DNA of 33,237 bases. It comes from Alistipes sp. CAG:435. GTDB taxonomy: Bacteria > Bacteroidota > Bacteroidia > Bacteroidales > UBA932. A model generated the notes under the pieces. That model saw nothing but the letters and a program-made list of their open reading frames with translations. It was not told where the DNA came from and did not search any database. Shown here piece after piece: positions 7,720-15,826 of the stretch. The DNA lies in the NCBI GenBank assembly GCA_000433355.1, contig FR893149.1, positions 1 to 33,237 of the forward strand, read 5' to 3'. Both the position numbers and the translations under genes were made by a program. Every line of letters starts with the position of its first letter. The stretch's first letter is position 1.

Positions 7720-7755
7720 GACAGTTCAAATTAGCTGTACTTTGACAGAGGGACA

Positions 7756-7825
7756 AAGTCAGCGGAGACTAATTTTCAAATTTTGGTCCACCGTGCATAA
7801 TTTGGAAATTTGTCTCCGCTGACTT
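7756..7825. terminator. Long hairpin between convergent genes
   Basis: Two 27-base arms (7756-7782 and 7799-7825) match in inverted orientation at 24 of 27 positions, with the outer 14 perfect (AAGTCAGCGGAGAC / GTCTCCGCTGACTT), around a 16-base loop. It lies between the ATPase (rightward) and the FabG-type reductase (leftward), so it could serve as a bidirectional terminator. Its length is also typical of a small mobile palindrome. Confidence 0.6.
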
Positions 7826-7857
7826 AAAAGCCTATTGCGACAAGACCGACATCAAGG

Positions 7858-8586
7858 TTAGTAGAGTCCTCCGTTGATGGAGATGACCTGGCCGGTGATG
7901 TAGGCGGAGTCAGGAGATGCAAGGAAACCGACGAGGGCGGCGACTTCCTCCGGCTTGCCGAAACGACGGGCCGGGATCTGTGCCTTGAGCGAGGCCTCGT
8001 CAAGCCCTTCGACCATATCTGTCTCCACAAAACCGGGAGCGACGGCGTTGACCGTGATCTTTCTCGGAGCAAGTTCCTGGGCCAGAGCCTTTGTGGCGGC
8101 GATCAGGCCACCTTTGGCGGCCGAGTAGTTCGTCTGGCCCGGCAGTCCTTTGAGACCAGACAGAGAGGCCATGTTGATGATACGGCCGTTGCGATGCGAG
8201 ACCATCGGCTGAAGGAACGGACGGGTGACGTTGTAGAAACTGTTCAAATCCGTGGACACCACCTTGAACCAGTCCTCTGGCTCAAGCCAAAGAAGAAGGT
8301 TGTCCTTCCGCACGCCAGCATTGTTGACCAGCACCTCAACATAGTTGTCCGGATGGCTTTCCTGCCAACCGGTTATCGCCTTGACGGACGCATCCGTGTC
8401 TGCGACATCGAACTTCAAAAGTTCTCCGCGGCCACCAACCTCCTCGATCAGACGGATGGTTTCCTTCGCCGCCGCGTCATTGGAAACATAATTGACAATG
8501 ACACAGAACCCCATCTGGGCAAGCTTCACACACACCGCGCGGCCTATGCCTCGGCTTCCACCGGTAACAAAAGCGTATTTGGACAT
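7858..8586 (-). CDS. 3-oxoacyl-ACP reductase (FabG-type, SDR)
   Basis: This 242-residue short-chain dehydrogenase reduces beta-ketoacyl-ACP with NADPH. The cofactor motif GGSRGIG is at residues 9-15, NNAG at 88-91 and the catalytic triad at Ser141, Tyr154 and Lys158 (YSAAK). The C-terminus SAYITGQVISINGGLY is typical of FabG. It closes the polyketide reduction step of the aryl polyene pathway, cooperating with the ketosynthases and dehydratases upstream. It is separated from the oxidoreductase gene by 110 AT-rich bases with its own promoter-like box, so it may be expressed separately. A housekeeping fatty-acid role cannot be excluded, but the location argues for the pigment pathway. Confidence 0.93.
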   Translation of the reverse strand: MSKYAFVTGGSRGIGRAVCVKLAQMGFCVIVNYVSNDAAAKETIRLIEEVGGRGELLKFDVADTDASVKAITGWQESHPDNYVEVLVNNAGVRKDNLLLWLEPEDWFKVVSTDLNSFYNVTRPFLQPMVSHRNGRIINMASLSGLKGLPGQTNYSAAKGGLIAATKALAQELAPRKITVNAVAPGFVETDMVEGLDEASLKAQIPARRFGKPEEVAALVGFLASPDSAYITGQVISINGGLY

Positions 8587-8611
8587 AAGATATTCAAAAT
8601 TAATTTGAGTG

Positions 8612-8619
8612 CAAACTTA
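8612..8619 (-). promoter_or_regulatory. Possible -7 box before the FabG-type gene
   Basis: On the minus strand TAAGTTTG matches TAnnTTTG and lies about 26 bases before the ATG at 8586, within the only AT-rich gap of this block. A -33 TTTG at the proper distance is not evident, so the call is tentative. Confidence 0.45.
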
Positions 8620-8696
8620 CGCAATAAATCCTCATCTTCATAAAATAATAATCATAAAATGACGATGAGATTATTCATCTGAAAGACAGCGATTAA

Positions 8697-10163
8697 TCAG
8701 CGCAGGGTGATGAAATCCTTGCCGAGGAGCTCGCGGCAGGTGAGGACGGAGGTCATGGAGACACCTAAGAGGCCGTGGAGGTTCAGGCTCTGGCCGGTGA
8801 AAAGGAGGTTTTTCAGCGGGGTGCGGGGCGATAGGATGGTGCGCAGAGGGGTTCTCCAATCGTGACGGATGCCGAATGCGGAGCCTTGGGGAGTGGAGGT
8901 GTAGCGGGAATATGTCAACGGAGTGCTGGTGTAGGTGCTTTCAATGCTGCCTTCCAGCCACGGAAGTCTTGGAGCCACCAAATCAAGACATTCCCTTAAC
9001 TTTCTCTGCTTGGCCGATTCATAGGGATCTGCCGACTCGGAGGCAATCGCCTTACCGGATGCCGACGGGTAGTTATCAAGCCCTTCCTTGCCCAAAATGA
9101 AAGGCATCGGACTCAACAGATCCAGATGCGTCACACCGCCTTGCGGTTCCGGATAAAAATGCACCATAACCGACTCTGTGGCAGACGGATCGGAATGCCA
9201 AAGATCCACACTTTCACGATGAATGAATATATTCCCATCGGGGAGGGCTACGCTTCCGTGCTTCAGACAGATGTTGGCCGTGAACACACCGAATGTGTTG
9301 TCCAAAGCTGAGATTCTTTCCTTATAGACCTTGCGAATGCCGTCCGAGACAAGTCCAAGAGTCACAGCGGGATGGGCATCGGAGATCACCCAATCAGCCT
9401 TCAACTTTTCCGTTCCGTTCACCTCAACCTCGGCAACCTTTCCTGACACGGCTCTGATCGAAGTGACCTCGGAACCGGTTCTGACAATACCGCCCATAGC
9501 GGTTATGGAATCCACCATCCTGCGGACTATCTGATCGCCTCCTCCTTCCAGTTTCCAAGCGCTTTGGATGAACGAATTGTTGATCTGGGCGAAAACGTAC
9601 AATGGCAGGGACTTTCGCAGTTCCATCCGCATAAACGAACCGCTAAGTACCTGACGCAAAAGAGGATCCTTGATTGTGGAGCAAAGATATTCATAGGCGC
9701 TTCGGCCCAGAAGGGCATTCATCTCCACACTGTCGCCTTCAAAGACTTTGAATATGTCGTCTCCGACTTTATTGAGGAAACGGGTATATTCATTGAGATT
9801 GTTTCTTTCAGCAGGGAAACGCTCCGCAAGCCGCTCCACGAAACGGTCGTGACCTGAGGCAAGCGGGTAGGATTGGCCGCCGATGACGATTTCATCGACA
9901 CAATCGGGATTTATCTGCTTCCAAGGCAGGTCCATCAATCCGAAATATTCAAAGAAAGGGCGCAGGGACTGGCCTTCGCCAAGGCCTCCGACATAGTGGA
10001 GCCCCGTGTCAAAGATTCGCCCACCACGTCTGAAAGATTGAAGGCAACCACCAGGCTTGGAGGCTCGCTCAAGAATCGTCACCCGGAAACCTTTCTTGGC
10101 CAGAATGTAGCCACATTCCAGTCCGCCCAAACCGCTTCCTATGATTATGACGCTTCTCTCCAC
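8697..10163 (-). CDS. FAD/NAD(P)-dependent oxidoreductase, phytoene-desaturase-like
   Basis: This 488-residue flavoprotein opens with a dinucleotide-binding IIGSGLGGLECGYIL fold (residues 6-20) and the RIFDTGLHYVGGL segment typical of the phytoene desaturase/CrtI superfamily. Its C-terminus has the FAD-contact GQSLNLHGLLGVSMTSVL. Homologues occur in many aryl polyene and flexirubin clusters, where a redox step on the polyene chain or head group is assumed. Translation starts at GTG (10163), 5 bases after the thioesterase stop. The substrate is not deducible; desaturation or isomerisation of the chain are the main options. Confidence 0.85.
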   Translation of the reverse strand: MERSVIIIGSGLGGLECGYILAKKGFRVTILERASKPGGCLQSFRRGGRIFDTGLHYVGGLGEGQSLRPFFEYFGLMDLPWKQINPDCVDEIVIGGQSYPLASGHDRFVERLAERFPAERNNLNEYTRFLNKVGDDIFKVFEGDSVEMNALLGRSAYEYLCSTIKDPLLRQVLSGSFMRMELRKSLPLYVFAQINNSFIQSAWKLEGGGDQIVRRMVDSITAMGGIVRTGSEVTSIRAVSGKVAEVEVNGTEKLKADWVISDAHPAVTLGLVSDGIRKVYKERISALDNTFGVFTANICLKHGSVALPDGNIFIHRESVDLWHSDPSATESVMVHFYPEPQGGVTHLDLLSPMPFILGKEGLDNYPSASGKAIASESADPYESAKQRKLRECLDLVAPRLPWLEGSIESTYTSTPLTYSRYTSTPQGSAFGIRHDWRTPLRTILSPRTPLKNLLFTGQSLNLHGLLGVSMTSVLTCRELLGKDFITLR

Positions 10164-10168
10164 CTTGA

Positions 10169-10588
10169 CTATTCAGATAGCATTTTATCTTTCCATTCTT
10201 GGAAAAACGCCGGGCCTACAGGATCGAACTCTCCGTCCTCGGTCGTGAACAACTGAACGGTCGAAGCCCTGAGGATCAACTCATTGTCTTTCTCGTTACG
10301 GATCTCGTAGTCAAAACAGAGTTTCGCGCCCTCAGCTGGTTTCCAAGTGATTGTCACGAGCAGGGTGTCATCAACAGTCGCAGCTCTTAGAAAACGCACC
10401 TGAAGGTCGTATATCGGGGCATAGTAGCCGTGTCCGCTGATCTGGAGGTAGCTGATTCCGTAGCGGTGGCCGAAAGCCTCACGGGCATCCTCAAGGTACT
10501 TGATGTAGTTTCCGTGCCAGACCATCCTGATCGGATCCACTTCCGAGAAGCGGACCTTGACACGCACTGTCTCGCTGATGGCCGGCAT
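10169..10588 (-). CDS. Acyl-CoA/ACP thioesterase, 4-hydroxybenzoyl-CoA thioesterase type
   Basis: This 139-residue hot-dog protein carries the family signature VDPIRMVWHGNYIKYLEDAREAF, with the catalytic Asp at about residue 18 and the HGNY turn. The length fits the 4HBT/YbgC family. In aryl polyene clusters such thioesterases probably release or proofread chains bound to ACP or CoA. It sits between a ketosynthase (1-base gap) and an oxidoreductase (5-base gap). Confidence 0.9.
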   Translation of the reverse strand: MPAISETVRVKVRFSEVDPIRMVWHGNYIKYLEDAREAFGHRYGISYLQISGHGYYAPIYDLQVRFLRAATVDDTLLVTITWKPAEGAKLCFDYEIRNEKDNELILRASTVQLFTTEDGEFDPVGPAFFQEWKDKMLSE

Positions 10589-10589
10589 A

Positions 10590-11807
10590 TTACAAATTCT
10601 TGATTATCAATGTGGAGTTGGTACCTCCGAAGCCGAAGGAATTGGAGAGGAACACATCGAAATGCCTTGACATCCTCTCAGCCGGAATCAAAAGCCGCGC
10701 GGAATCCTCGTCCGGATTCTCGAAATTCAGATTCGCGGCGATGAAGTCGTTCTTCATCATAAGCATCGAATATATCACCTCGCTCGCACCGGCCATCCAC
10801 ATCTCGTGACCTGTCTGGGATTTCGTGCTTGTCACCGGGACGGTCCTGTCACCGAAGACTGAGGCGATCGCCTTGGCCTCGTTGGCGTCTCCTACGTGCG
10901 TAGAGGTGGCGTGGGCGTTGATGTAACCGATTATATTCCTGTCAATTCCGGCTTGTTTGACCGCCATTTCCAGAGAACGTCTCGGGCCGTCCACATTCGG
11001 GGTGGAGATGTGGTCGCCGTTTCCGGAGAAACCGTAGCCGAGCACCTCACCGTAGATCCTCGCACCCCTTCTGGCAGCGGACTCGTAGCTTTCCAGAATC
11101 ACAGTCGCGGCACCTCCACTCGGGACAAGGCCGTCACGGTCACGGTCGAAAGGACGACTGGCCTTTTCCGGCTCGTTTTCCCGGACAGAGAACGCCGATA
11201 TTCCGTCAAAGGAAGCGACAGCGTAAGGATGGACCTCCTGCGCTCCTCCGCAGACAACCATTTCCTGGAGTCCGTGCTGGATCAGCAAGGCACCGAGACC
11301 GATGGCGTGCGAACCGCTCGCGCAGGCTCCCGACACTGTCAGGTTCATTCCCTTCAGTCTGAATATGCAGTCGAGATTCATCGTCACGGTCGAGTTCATC
11401 GACTGGAAGATAGCTCCGGAGCCGCACATCATCGTGTCCTTCTTCTCGCGGATAATGTCCACGGATTCAATCACGGGAAGAGCGGAGGAATCGTTGCCGT
11501 AAAGAAGGCCGACCTCATTTGAGGCGAGATATTCCTCATCCACTCCGGCGTCGCGAAGAGCGTCCCTCGTGGCGCAGTAGGCGAATTTGGCCTGCTGCGG
11601 CATAAACACACGTTGCGAGCGGCTCAGTTCCTTCTTTAGGTCAGGGACTTCCACCTTTCCGGTCAAGGCCGAACGGAATCCTATCTCCTTTCTTTCCGGA
11701 TCGAACACGATTCCGGACCGACCTTCGTAAAGGGAATCCCGAACCTCATCCAAAGTCTTTCCCAGGCACGACCAGATGCCCATTCCTGTTATCACTACCC
11801 TATTCAT
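10590..11807 (-). CDS. Beta-ketoacyl-ACP synthase (FabB/FabF type)
   Basis: This 405-residue condensing enzyme extends an acyl-ACP with malonyl units. The active-site Cys is at residue 162 (SGACASGSHA), one His is in NAHATSTHVGD (about 298), the second in KSQTGHEMWMAGA (about 336), and the C-terminus SNSFGFGGTNSTLII is typical. All catalytic residues are present. It is one of three complete ketosynthases in the cluster. It starts 180 bases after the acyltransferase gene, a gap that contains hairpins and a near-palindrome, so it may begin its own transcript. Its gene overlaps none, and the thioesterase follows after 1 base. Confidence 0.94.
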   Translation of the reverse strand: MNRVVITGMGIWSCLGKTLDEVRDSLYEGRSGIVFDPERKEIGFRSALTGKVEVPDLKKELSRSQRVFMPQQAKFAYCATRDALRDAGVDEEYLASNEVGLLYGNDSSALPVIESVDIIREKKDTMMCGSGAIFQSMNSTVTMNLDCIFRLKGMNLTVSGACASGSHAIGLGALLIQHGLQEMVVCGGAQEVHPYAVASFDGISAFSVRENEPEKASRPFDRDRDGLVPSGGAATVILESYESAARRGARIYGEVLGYGFSGNGDHISTPNVDGPRRSLEMAVKQAGIDRNIIGYINAHATSTHVGDANEAKAIASVFGDRTVPVTSTKSQTGHEMWMAGASEVIYSMLMMKNDFIAANLNFENPDEDSARLLIPAERMSRHFDVFLSNSFGFGGTNSTLIIKNL

Positions 11808-11825
11808 ATTTCCTTAACTATCGCA

Positions 11826-11843
11826 AGCAGGTAATTACTTGCT
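11826..11843. promoter_or_regulatory. 18-bp near-palindrome before a ketosynthase gene
   Basis: AGCAGGTAATTACTTGCT is symmetric at all but one base pair about the GTAATTAC centre. It lies 19-36 bases before the ATG at 11807. The spacing fits an operator or a leader hairpin. No matching TAnnTTTG box is seen in this gap. Confidence 0.4.
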
Positions 11844-11912
11844 GTAAAACACATTATCTCACGTTCGAAGGTGATTGCCACCTATATCTGTTCACGTTAC
11901 CCCCTCCCTAAA

Positions 11913-11985
11913 TCCCTCCCCTCGGGGGAGGGACTTGCCTTCACCACTTGTGGTGAAGAACAGTTGTGTTTCGCATCTGCGAAAC
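11913..11985. repeat. Array of three consecutive perfect hairpins
   Basis: Three short perfect stems stand in a row: TCCCTCCCC/GGGGAGGGA (11913-11933), CTTCACCAC/GTGGTGAAG (11939-11958) and GTTTCGCA/TGCGAAAC (11968-11985). They begin 1 base after the acyltransferase stop when read leftward. They could attenuate transcription between the two parts of this block or be an intergenic repeat cassette of the genome. Confidence 0.6.
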
Positions 11986-11986
11986 T

Positions 11987-13132
11987 TTAGTGATTTCTCT
12001 CAAAACAATTATCCACAGGATTCGAATATATTCCAAGGAATATGTCCATAAGCACCTCTGGCTCATCGACATCATATTTCTCTAATTTTTTGAGATGATG
12101 AAGGAACCTGTCCTTCTGCTCGTCAGTGTATCTGTCACCCTTGAACTCGTGCTTTCCGAAACGGATGTCATGGGCGACGAAGTTGTTGGGAGTCAGCCTG
12201 TAACCGGCGTGGATTCTGCGATCCATCAACTTCGCCACCTCACGGTTATATTCAATTCCAGGGAGGGAATCGTAGGCCATCAGGTCCTGCTCGGTGATCA
12301 TCGGGCAGAAAGTCAGATGCACGTCGCCCTTGAAGGACGTGATGCCGGAAAGGATGCTGGAAAGGTCCTCGCCCTGCTTTTTGACGTATTTTTCAGACCT
12401 TGACTGGTAAAGTTCCAAGGCTTTCATATAGTCGCAGGTCTCCCATTCGTAGGAGATTGAAAGAGGTACTATATTCAATTCCGAGAGGGCCTTGATCTTG
12501 TCCTCGCGCTTGCTGATCCCGAACATCTTGATGATTCCCTGATCGGTCGCATCGTTGCCGTCCTTGGTGCGGCCGTTCCTCTGTGCGATCCAGACTGACT
12601 CTCCTTTTTCGGTGACGACGTGGCGGATGTACTCGGACAGATGGACGGAGGATTTGTAGAAGTCCTTCATATTTCCTCCTCGCTCCACCCGGAACATCTT
12701 GTTGGACTTGCCGATGTCAATCACAAGGCTGGAACTCATCAGGTTGGCCCCGAATGTGATCTCTGAGGTCTGGAATCCGTGCGCATGCAGAACATTCTGG
12801 AGTACGGAGGCGTCCAGCATGATGTCCCTGTGGTTGGACACAAAAAGATAGTGTCCGGATGGATCCAGATTCTCGATTCCGGAAACTGTGTAGGACGACA
12901 TACTGCGTTTTACAATCTGCTCGTTGACGTACCACATCATCTGCTTTTGGAAGTCATACACTGTGCTGATGCTCCGGACTTCCGCACGTACATCCTCCAC
13001 GTTTCTGTCCGGAAAGGCGAACGAGGACAGCAGTGGGAATAAATCGTTGTCTGCTATGCGGTGCATCGCCGCCGGAATCTCCTCGTCACGGTAAGGCCTT
13101 ATGTCATCGAAGATGGTTTCGTCAATCATCAT
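11987..13132 (-). CDS. PlsC-like acyltransferase
   Basis: This 381-residue protein has a glycerolphosphate-acyltransferase-like core with YLFVSNHRDIMLDASVL (about residues 95-111, a spaced variant of the HX4D motif). An RVERGG-type second motif lies at about 149-154 and an IAQRNGRTKDG third motif at about 183-193. Related proteins occur in aryl polyene and flexirubin clusters and probably place an acyl chain on, or transfer the polyene to, a lipid acceptor. The ATG overlaps the upstream CoA ligase stop by 4 bases (ATGA), showing translational coupling. No membrane span is evident, so it is probably peripheral at the inner membrane. Confidence 0.82.
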   Translation of the reverse strand: MMIDETIFDDIRPYRDEEIPAAMHRIADNDLFPLLSSFAFPDRNVEDVRAEVRSISTVYDFQKQMMWYVNEQIVKRSMSSYTVSGIENLDPSGHYLFVSNHRDIMLDASVLQNVLHAHGFQTSEITFGANLMSSSLVIDIGKSNKMFRVERGGNMKDFYKSSVHLSEYIRHVVTEKGESVWIAQRNGRTKDGNDATDQGIIKMFGISKREDKIKALSELNIVPLSISYEWETCDYMKALELYQSRSEKYVKKQGEDLSSILSGITSFKGDVHLTFCPMITEQDLMAYDSLPGIEYNREVAKLMDRRIHAGYRLTPNNFVAHDIRFGKHEFKGDRYTDEQKDRFLHHLKKLEKYDVDEPEVLMDIFLGIYSNPVDNCFERNH

Positions 13133-14427
13133 TTCTTATTTCTTAAATCCACGAATTTCACTGGTTTGCGGCTCTGGGCAGGGAACTTGACCTTCATGAT
13201 TTCCTCTTTCGGAAGCATCTCCACATTAGGCGCGACACGGAGTCTCGCTCTGAAACGGTCCTTCAAATCCTTAACTACATCGCAGCCGGGATCGTGGGCC
13301 AACGCGACTTTAACGACCACGTCATCGGTCCCGGCCTCGGAATCCTGGACGTACACGACATAGTCGGCCACATAGTCCACATTATCCAGCACATCGTTTA
13401 TAGCAGGTGGGTAAAGCGTTGTACCCTTGAGCTTTATCATATTATTCTTACGGCCTACAAGCGGAGTCAACCGGTAAGAGTTCCTTCCGCACCTGCACTG
13501 CTCGACCCTCTTGGCGGCGATGTCACCGGTACGGAAACGCAGAAGAGGCATTCCTTCCACCCCGAGAGTCGTGACAACAATCTCACCCTCTTCCCCGTCA
13601 GGAACCGGAAGGTTGTCCTCACCTATAATCTCCACAATGATGAGCTCAGGATGCACGTGACCGCCCACACCATACTGGCATTCAGAGAACGTGGCACCCA
13701 TCTCTGTCGATGAATATGTAGCATAGAGGTCCACATCCCACTTCGCCTTGATCTTCGAGCCGAGGAGGTTGAGCGAAAAGTCCTGATTCCTAAGCCCTTC
13801 TCCGATTCCGATGATTCTCTTGACGCTTGAGTTACGATAGTCTATTCCGTGCTCTTCGGCGTACTGGATGAGACGGAGAATGAACGAAGGAACACACATT
13901 ATCGTGTCCGGTTTGATGCGCTGGATCGTGTCCCACTGAAGCTCCGGCACGCCGTTGCCGACACGTATGATTCCCGCGCCCAACTCTCTGATTCCAAGAA
14001 AGTACGCAAGTCCGGCCATAAAGCGTTTGTCGATCGTCGTCATCAGCTGCACGACATTGCCTGGATGCACACCGGCACACTCGAATGACTTCTTCTCATT
14101 ATAGGCGAGCCTCTGGAGATCCTTCTCCGTACAGCAGAATGTGACCGGATCCCCAAGCGTTCCTGAGGTCGTGATGTAATCAATCACCTTGTCCTTAGGC
14201 ACACACAAGAAATCCTCGTTGTAGAGTTGCAGGTCCTTCTTTTCCGTGAACGGAACCTTTACCAGATCCTCAATATGATGTATGCTTGAGACATCTATCC
14301 CGAAACGGGAAAACATTCTTTTGTAATATGGGGAATTGGCCGCCAGATAGTCCAGGGCCTCACGCAGTTTCTTTTCCTGAAAGTCCTTTATGGCTTCCAC
14401 CGACTGGAATTCAATATCCTCTGTCAT
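13129..14427 (-). CDS. Aryl-CoA ligase, phenylacetate-CoA ligase (PaaK) family
   Basis: This 432-residue adenylate-forming enzyme has the ATP loop TTSGTLGDPV (about residues 86-95), YSSTEMG (adenine and aryl contact), the RTGD motif and the C-terminal lid VGRKNNMIKLKGTTLYP, in the PaaK order. It would activate the aromatic starter acid made by the ammonia-lyase at the far end of the cluster to its CoA or adenylate form. It is the first gene of the second block, with a good promoter 32 bases before the ATG. Phenylacetate catabolism is unlikely because no paa genes are present. Confidence 0.9.
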   Translation of the reverse strand: MTEDIEFQSVEAIKDFQEKKLREALDYLAANSPYYKRMFSRFGIDVSSIHHIEDLVKVPFTEKKDLQLYNEDFLCVPKDKVIDYITTSGTLGDPVTFCCTEKDLQRLAYNEKKSFECAGVHPGNVVQLMTTIDKRFMAGLAYFLGIRELGAGIIRVGNGVPELQWDTIQRIKPDTIMCVPSFILRLIQYAEEHGIDYRNSSVKRIIGIGEGLRNQDFSLNLLGSKIKAKWDVDLYATYSSTEMGATFSECQYGVGGHVHPELIIVEIIGEDNLPVPDGEEGEIVVTTLGVEGMPLLRFRTGDIAAKRVEQCRCGRNSYRLTPLVGRKNNMIKLKGTTLYPPAINDVLDNVDYVADYVVYVQDSEAGTDDVVVKVALAHDPGCDVVKDLKDRFRARLRVAPNVEMLPKEEIMKVKFPAQSRKPVKFVDLRNKK

Positions 14428-14458
14428 CTCGATAATTTCTGAAAGTCGATAAATCTTG

Positions 14459-14489
14459 CAAAATTAGGCAAAAAGAGAGGTAAATCAAA
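14459..14489 (-). promoter_or_regulatory. Promoter of the second biosynthetic block
   Basis: On the minus strand TTTG (14486-14489), 19 bases, then TAATTTTG (14459-14466) is an exact fit to the Bacteroidetes -33/-7 promoter. It lies about 32 bases before the CoA ligase ATG. A 12-bp tandem repeat starts 8 bases further upstream. Confidence 0.75.
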
Positions 14490-14496
14490 ATCTTAC

Positions 14497-14555
14497 CACG
14501 AAAGGCAACACGAAAGGCAACACGAAAGGCAACACGAAAGGCAACACGAAGGCAA
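14497..14555. repeat. 12-bp tandem repeat, about five copies
   Basis: The unit CACGAAAGGCAA occurs four times without change (from 14497, 14509, 14521 and 14533), then once with one base lost. It abuts the -33 element of the promoter of the second block. A short minus-strand frame crossing it would encode VAFR repeats, but nothing supports translation. Confidence 0.9.
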
Positions 14556-14654
14556 CACCTCCCACAGCACAAGAAAGTAGTCAAGTCTGAAATGGAAGCC
14601 GCCTGAATACGACAAGATGGGATGTGCCCCATAAGGTCTTTATAATGTTCTCCT

Positions 14655-14740
14655 ACAAGCGACTTTTGGTCTCATTTACGCTTTTAGAGGGATAATTGTC
14701 CCTTCACAAGCGCCTTTACGGCGAAATTACGCTTATAGAG
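14655..14740. repeat. Pair of imperfect direct repeats
   Basis: Two 35-base segments starting at 14655 and 14706 both begin ACAAGCG and end TTACGCTT(T/A)TAGAG, with a diverged middle. They are spaced 51 bases start to start. With only two diverged units this is not a CRISPR array. The whole gap 14428-15004 holds no supportable gene. Confidence 0.5.
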
Positions 14741-14780
14741 TACGGAGTTGACGGGCAGACATAAGCCGCCAAGCAGTCTC

Positions 14781-14942
14781 AGAAGCTGTTTTGAATTGTT
14801 TGTTTGAAGGTTTGAGAGTGAAAAACTTCAGTCTCGACCGCTTCTTCCAAGGAAGATAGCGGTGCTATCTGACTGAAGAAGCGGGAAGAAAATGAAGATT
14901 TTTCACCTCAAAGAACATTTCAAACAATTCAAAACAGCTTCT
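14781..14942. repeat. 162-bp fold-back element with nested inverted repeats
   Basis: The outer arms are perfect over 21 bases (14781-14801 with 14922-14942). Inside are a second pair (GTGAAAAACTTCA with its complement plus one base, 14818-14830 and 14893-14906), a third (CCGCTTCTTC / GAAGAAGCGG, 14838-14847 and 14875-14884) and a perfect core AGATAGC-GGT-GCTATCT (14854-14870). The element can fold almost end to end. It resembles a MITE, and no target-site duplication is obvious. Confidence 0.75.
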
Positions 14943-15004
14943 AAGATATCAGGTTAATATCCGGGTGATAGTGCCTGCGAATTCACCGATTGTCTCTTAA
15001 ATGG

Positions 15005-15826
15005 CTACTGCCGTTGGCCTTGACTCGGCAAACCGTCAAACCAATCCAGGAAAAGGGGTAACCAGTCGGCTTTGGGGGAGGAGGTGCCGAAGCCATGGCC
15101 ACCGGTGGGGAATTGAATATACTTGTGCGGGATTCCGGAGTTTGTCAGGGCGTTGTCCATCACCACGGAATTGTGATAGTCAACGGTCGAGTCATCGAGA
15201 CAGTTCACAAGGAAGACCGGCGGCATATCTGACGGAATATTCAGTTCCATTGACAAGCGGCGCCTTAGCTCCGAGTCATTCCGATGCTTTCCGAGCAGGG
15301 CCTTTCTGGAACGTTTGTGGACTATTGTCTCATCAGTCATCGTGACGACAGGATAGACGGAGACGATAAATGACGGAAGCGAGGATATTCCCTGATGCTC
15401 AATCACTTCCTCACCGCTGTTCAGGACAAGATGGCCTCCGGCGGAGAAGCCCATCACACCAACCTTGGAAGGGTCAACGGAATATTCAGAAGCCTTGCGC
15501 CGCACTTCCATCACGGCTTCCCGGAGATCATCCAACGCGTTTGGGTAGTGATTCTGAGGAATTGCCATATTACCGAAAAGGAAATATCTTGTGCCGGCGT
15601 GACGGTAGTGGAGGACGAACGCCGTGAATCCGGCATCTGCCAGTTTCTTCGCGACTTCCGTTCCCTCAATCTTTCTGGAAAGCCAATAGTAACTGCCTCC
15701 GGGACAGACAATCACGGCGGCTCCGTTGGCCTTGTCCGGTTCGGGGAAGAACACTGAAAGTCTGCGCGCCTGCGAAGACAAGGCTGACAGCAAGACAGCC
15801 AAAAGAATCATCAAAGTCAGTCTCAT
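15005..15826 (-). CDS. Exported alpha/beta hydrolase (esterase/lipase-like)
   Basis: This 273-residue protein starts MRLTLMILLAVLLSALSSQA, a signal peptide. The ATG at 15826 overlaps the exporter stop by 4 bases (ATGA), which fixes the start over an upstream in-frame codon. The fold is shown by an oxyanion-type VCPGGSYYWLS segment, nucleophile Ser in GFSAGGH, Asp in the LDDSTVD region and His in GGHGFG. It resembles secreted carbohydrate-esterase or lipase-like hydrolases. Its tight coupling to the MMPL-acyltransferase fusion suggests a periplasmic step such as trimming or transfer of the ester-linked polyene, but this is inferred. Confidence 0.85.
   Translation of the reverse strand: MRLTLMILLAVLLSALSSQARRLSVFFPEPDKANGAAVIVCPGGSYYWLSRKIEGTEVAKKLADAGFTAFVLHYRHAGTRYFLFGNMAIPQNHYPNALDDLREAVMEVRRKASEYSVDPSKVGVMGFSAGGHLVLNSGEEVIEHQGISSLPSFIVSVYPVVTMTDETIVHKRSRKALLGKHRNDSELRRRLSMELNIPSDMPPVFLVNCLDDSTVDYHNSVVMDNALTNSGIPHKYIQFPTGGHGFGTSSPKADWLPLFLDWFDGLPSQGQRQ

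Noticed and set aside
13129..14427. Phenylacetate catabolism (paaK)
   Set aside because: The family is right, but no other paa genes are near and the operon is biosynthetic.
14411..14632. 73-residue minus-strand frame with VAFR repeats
   Set aside because: It arises from the 12-bp tandem repeat, covers the promoter and overlaps the CoA ligase start.
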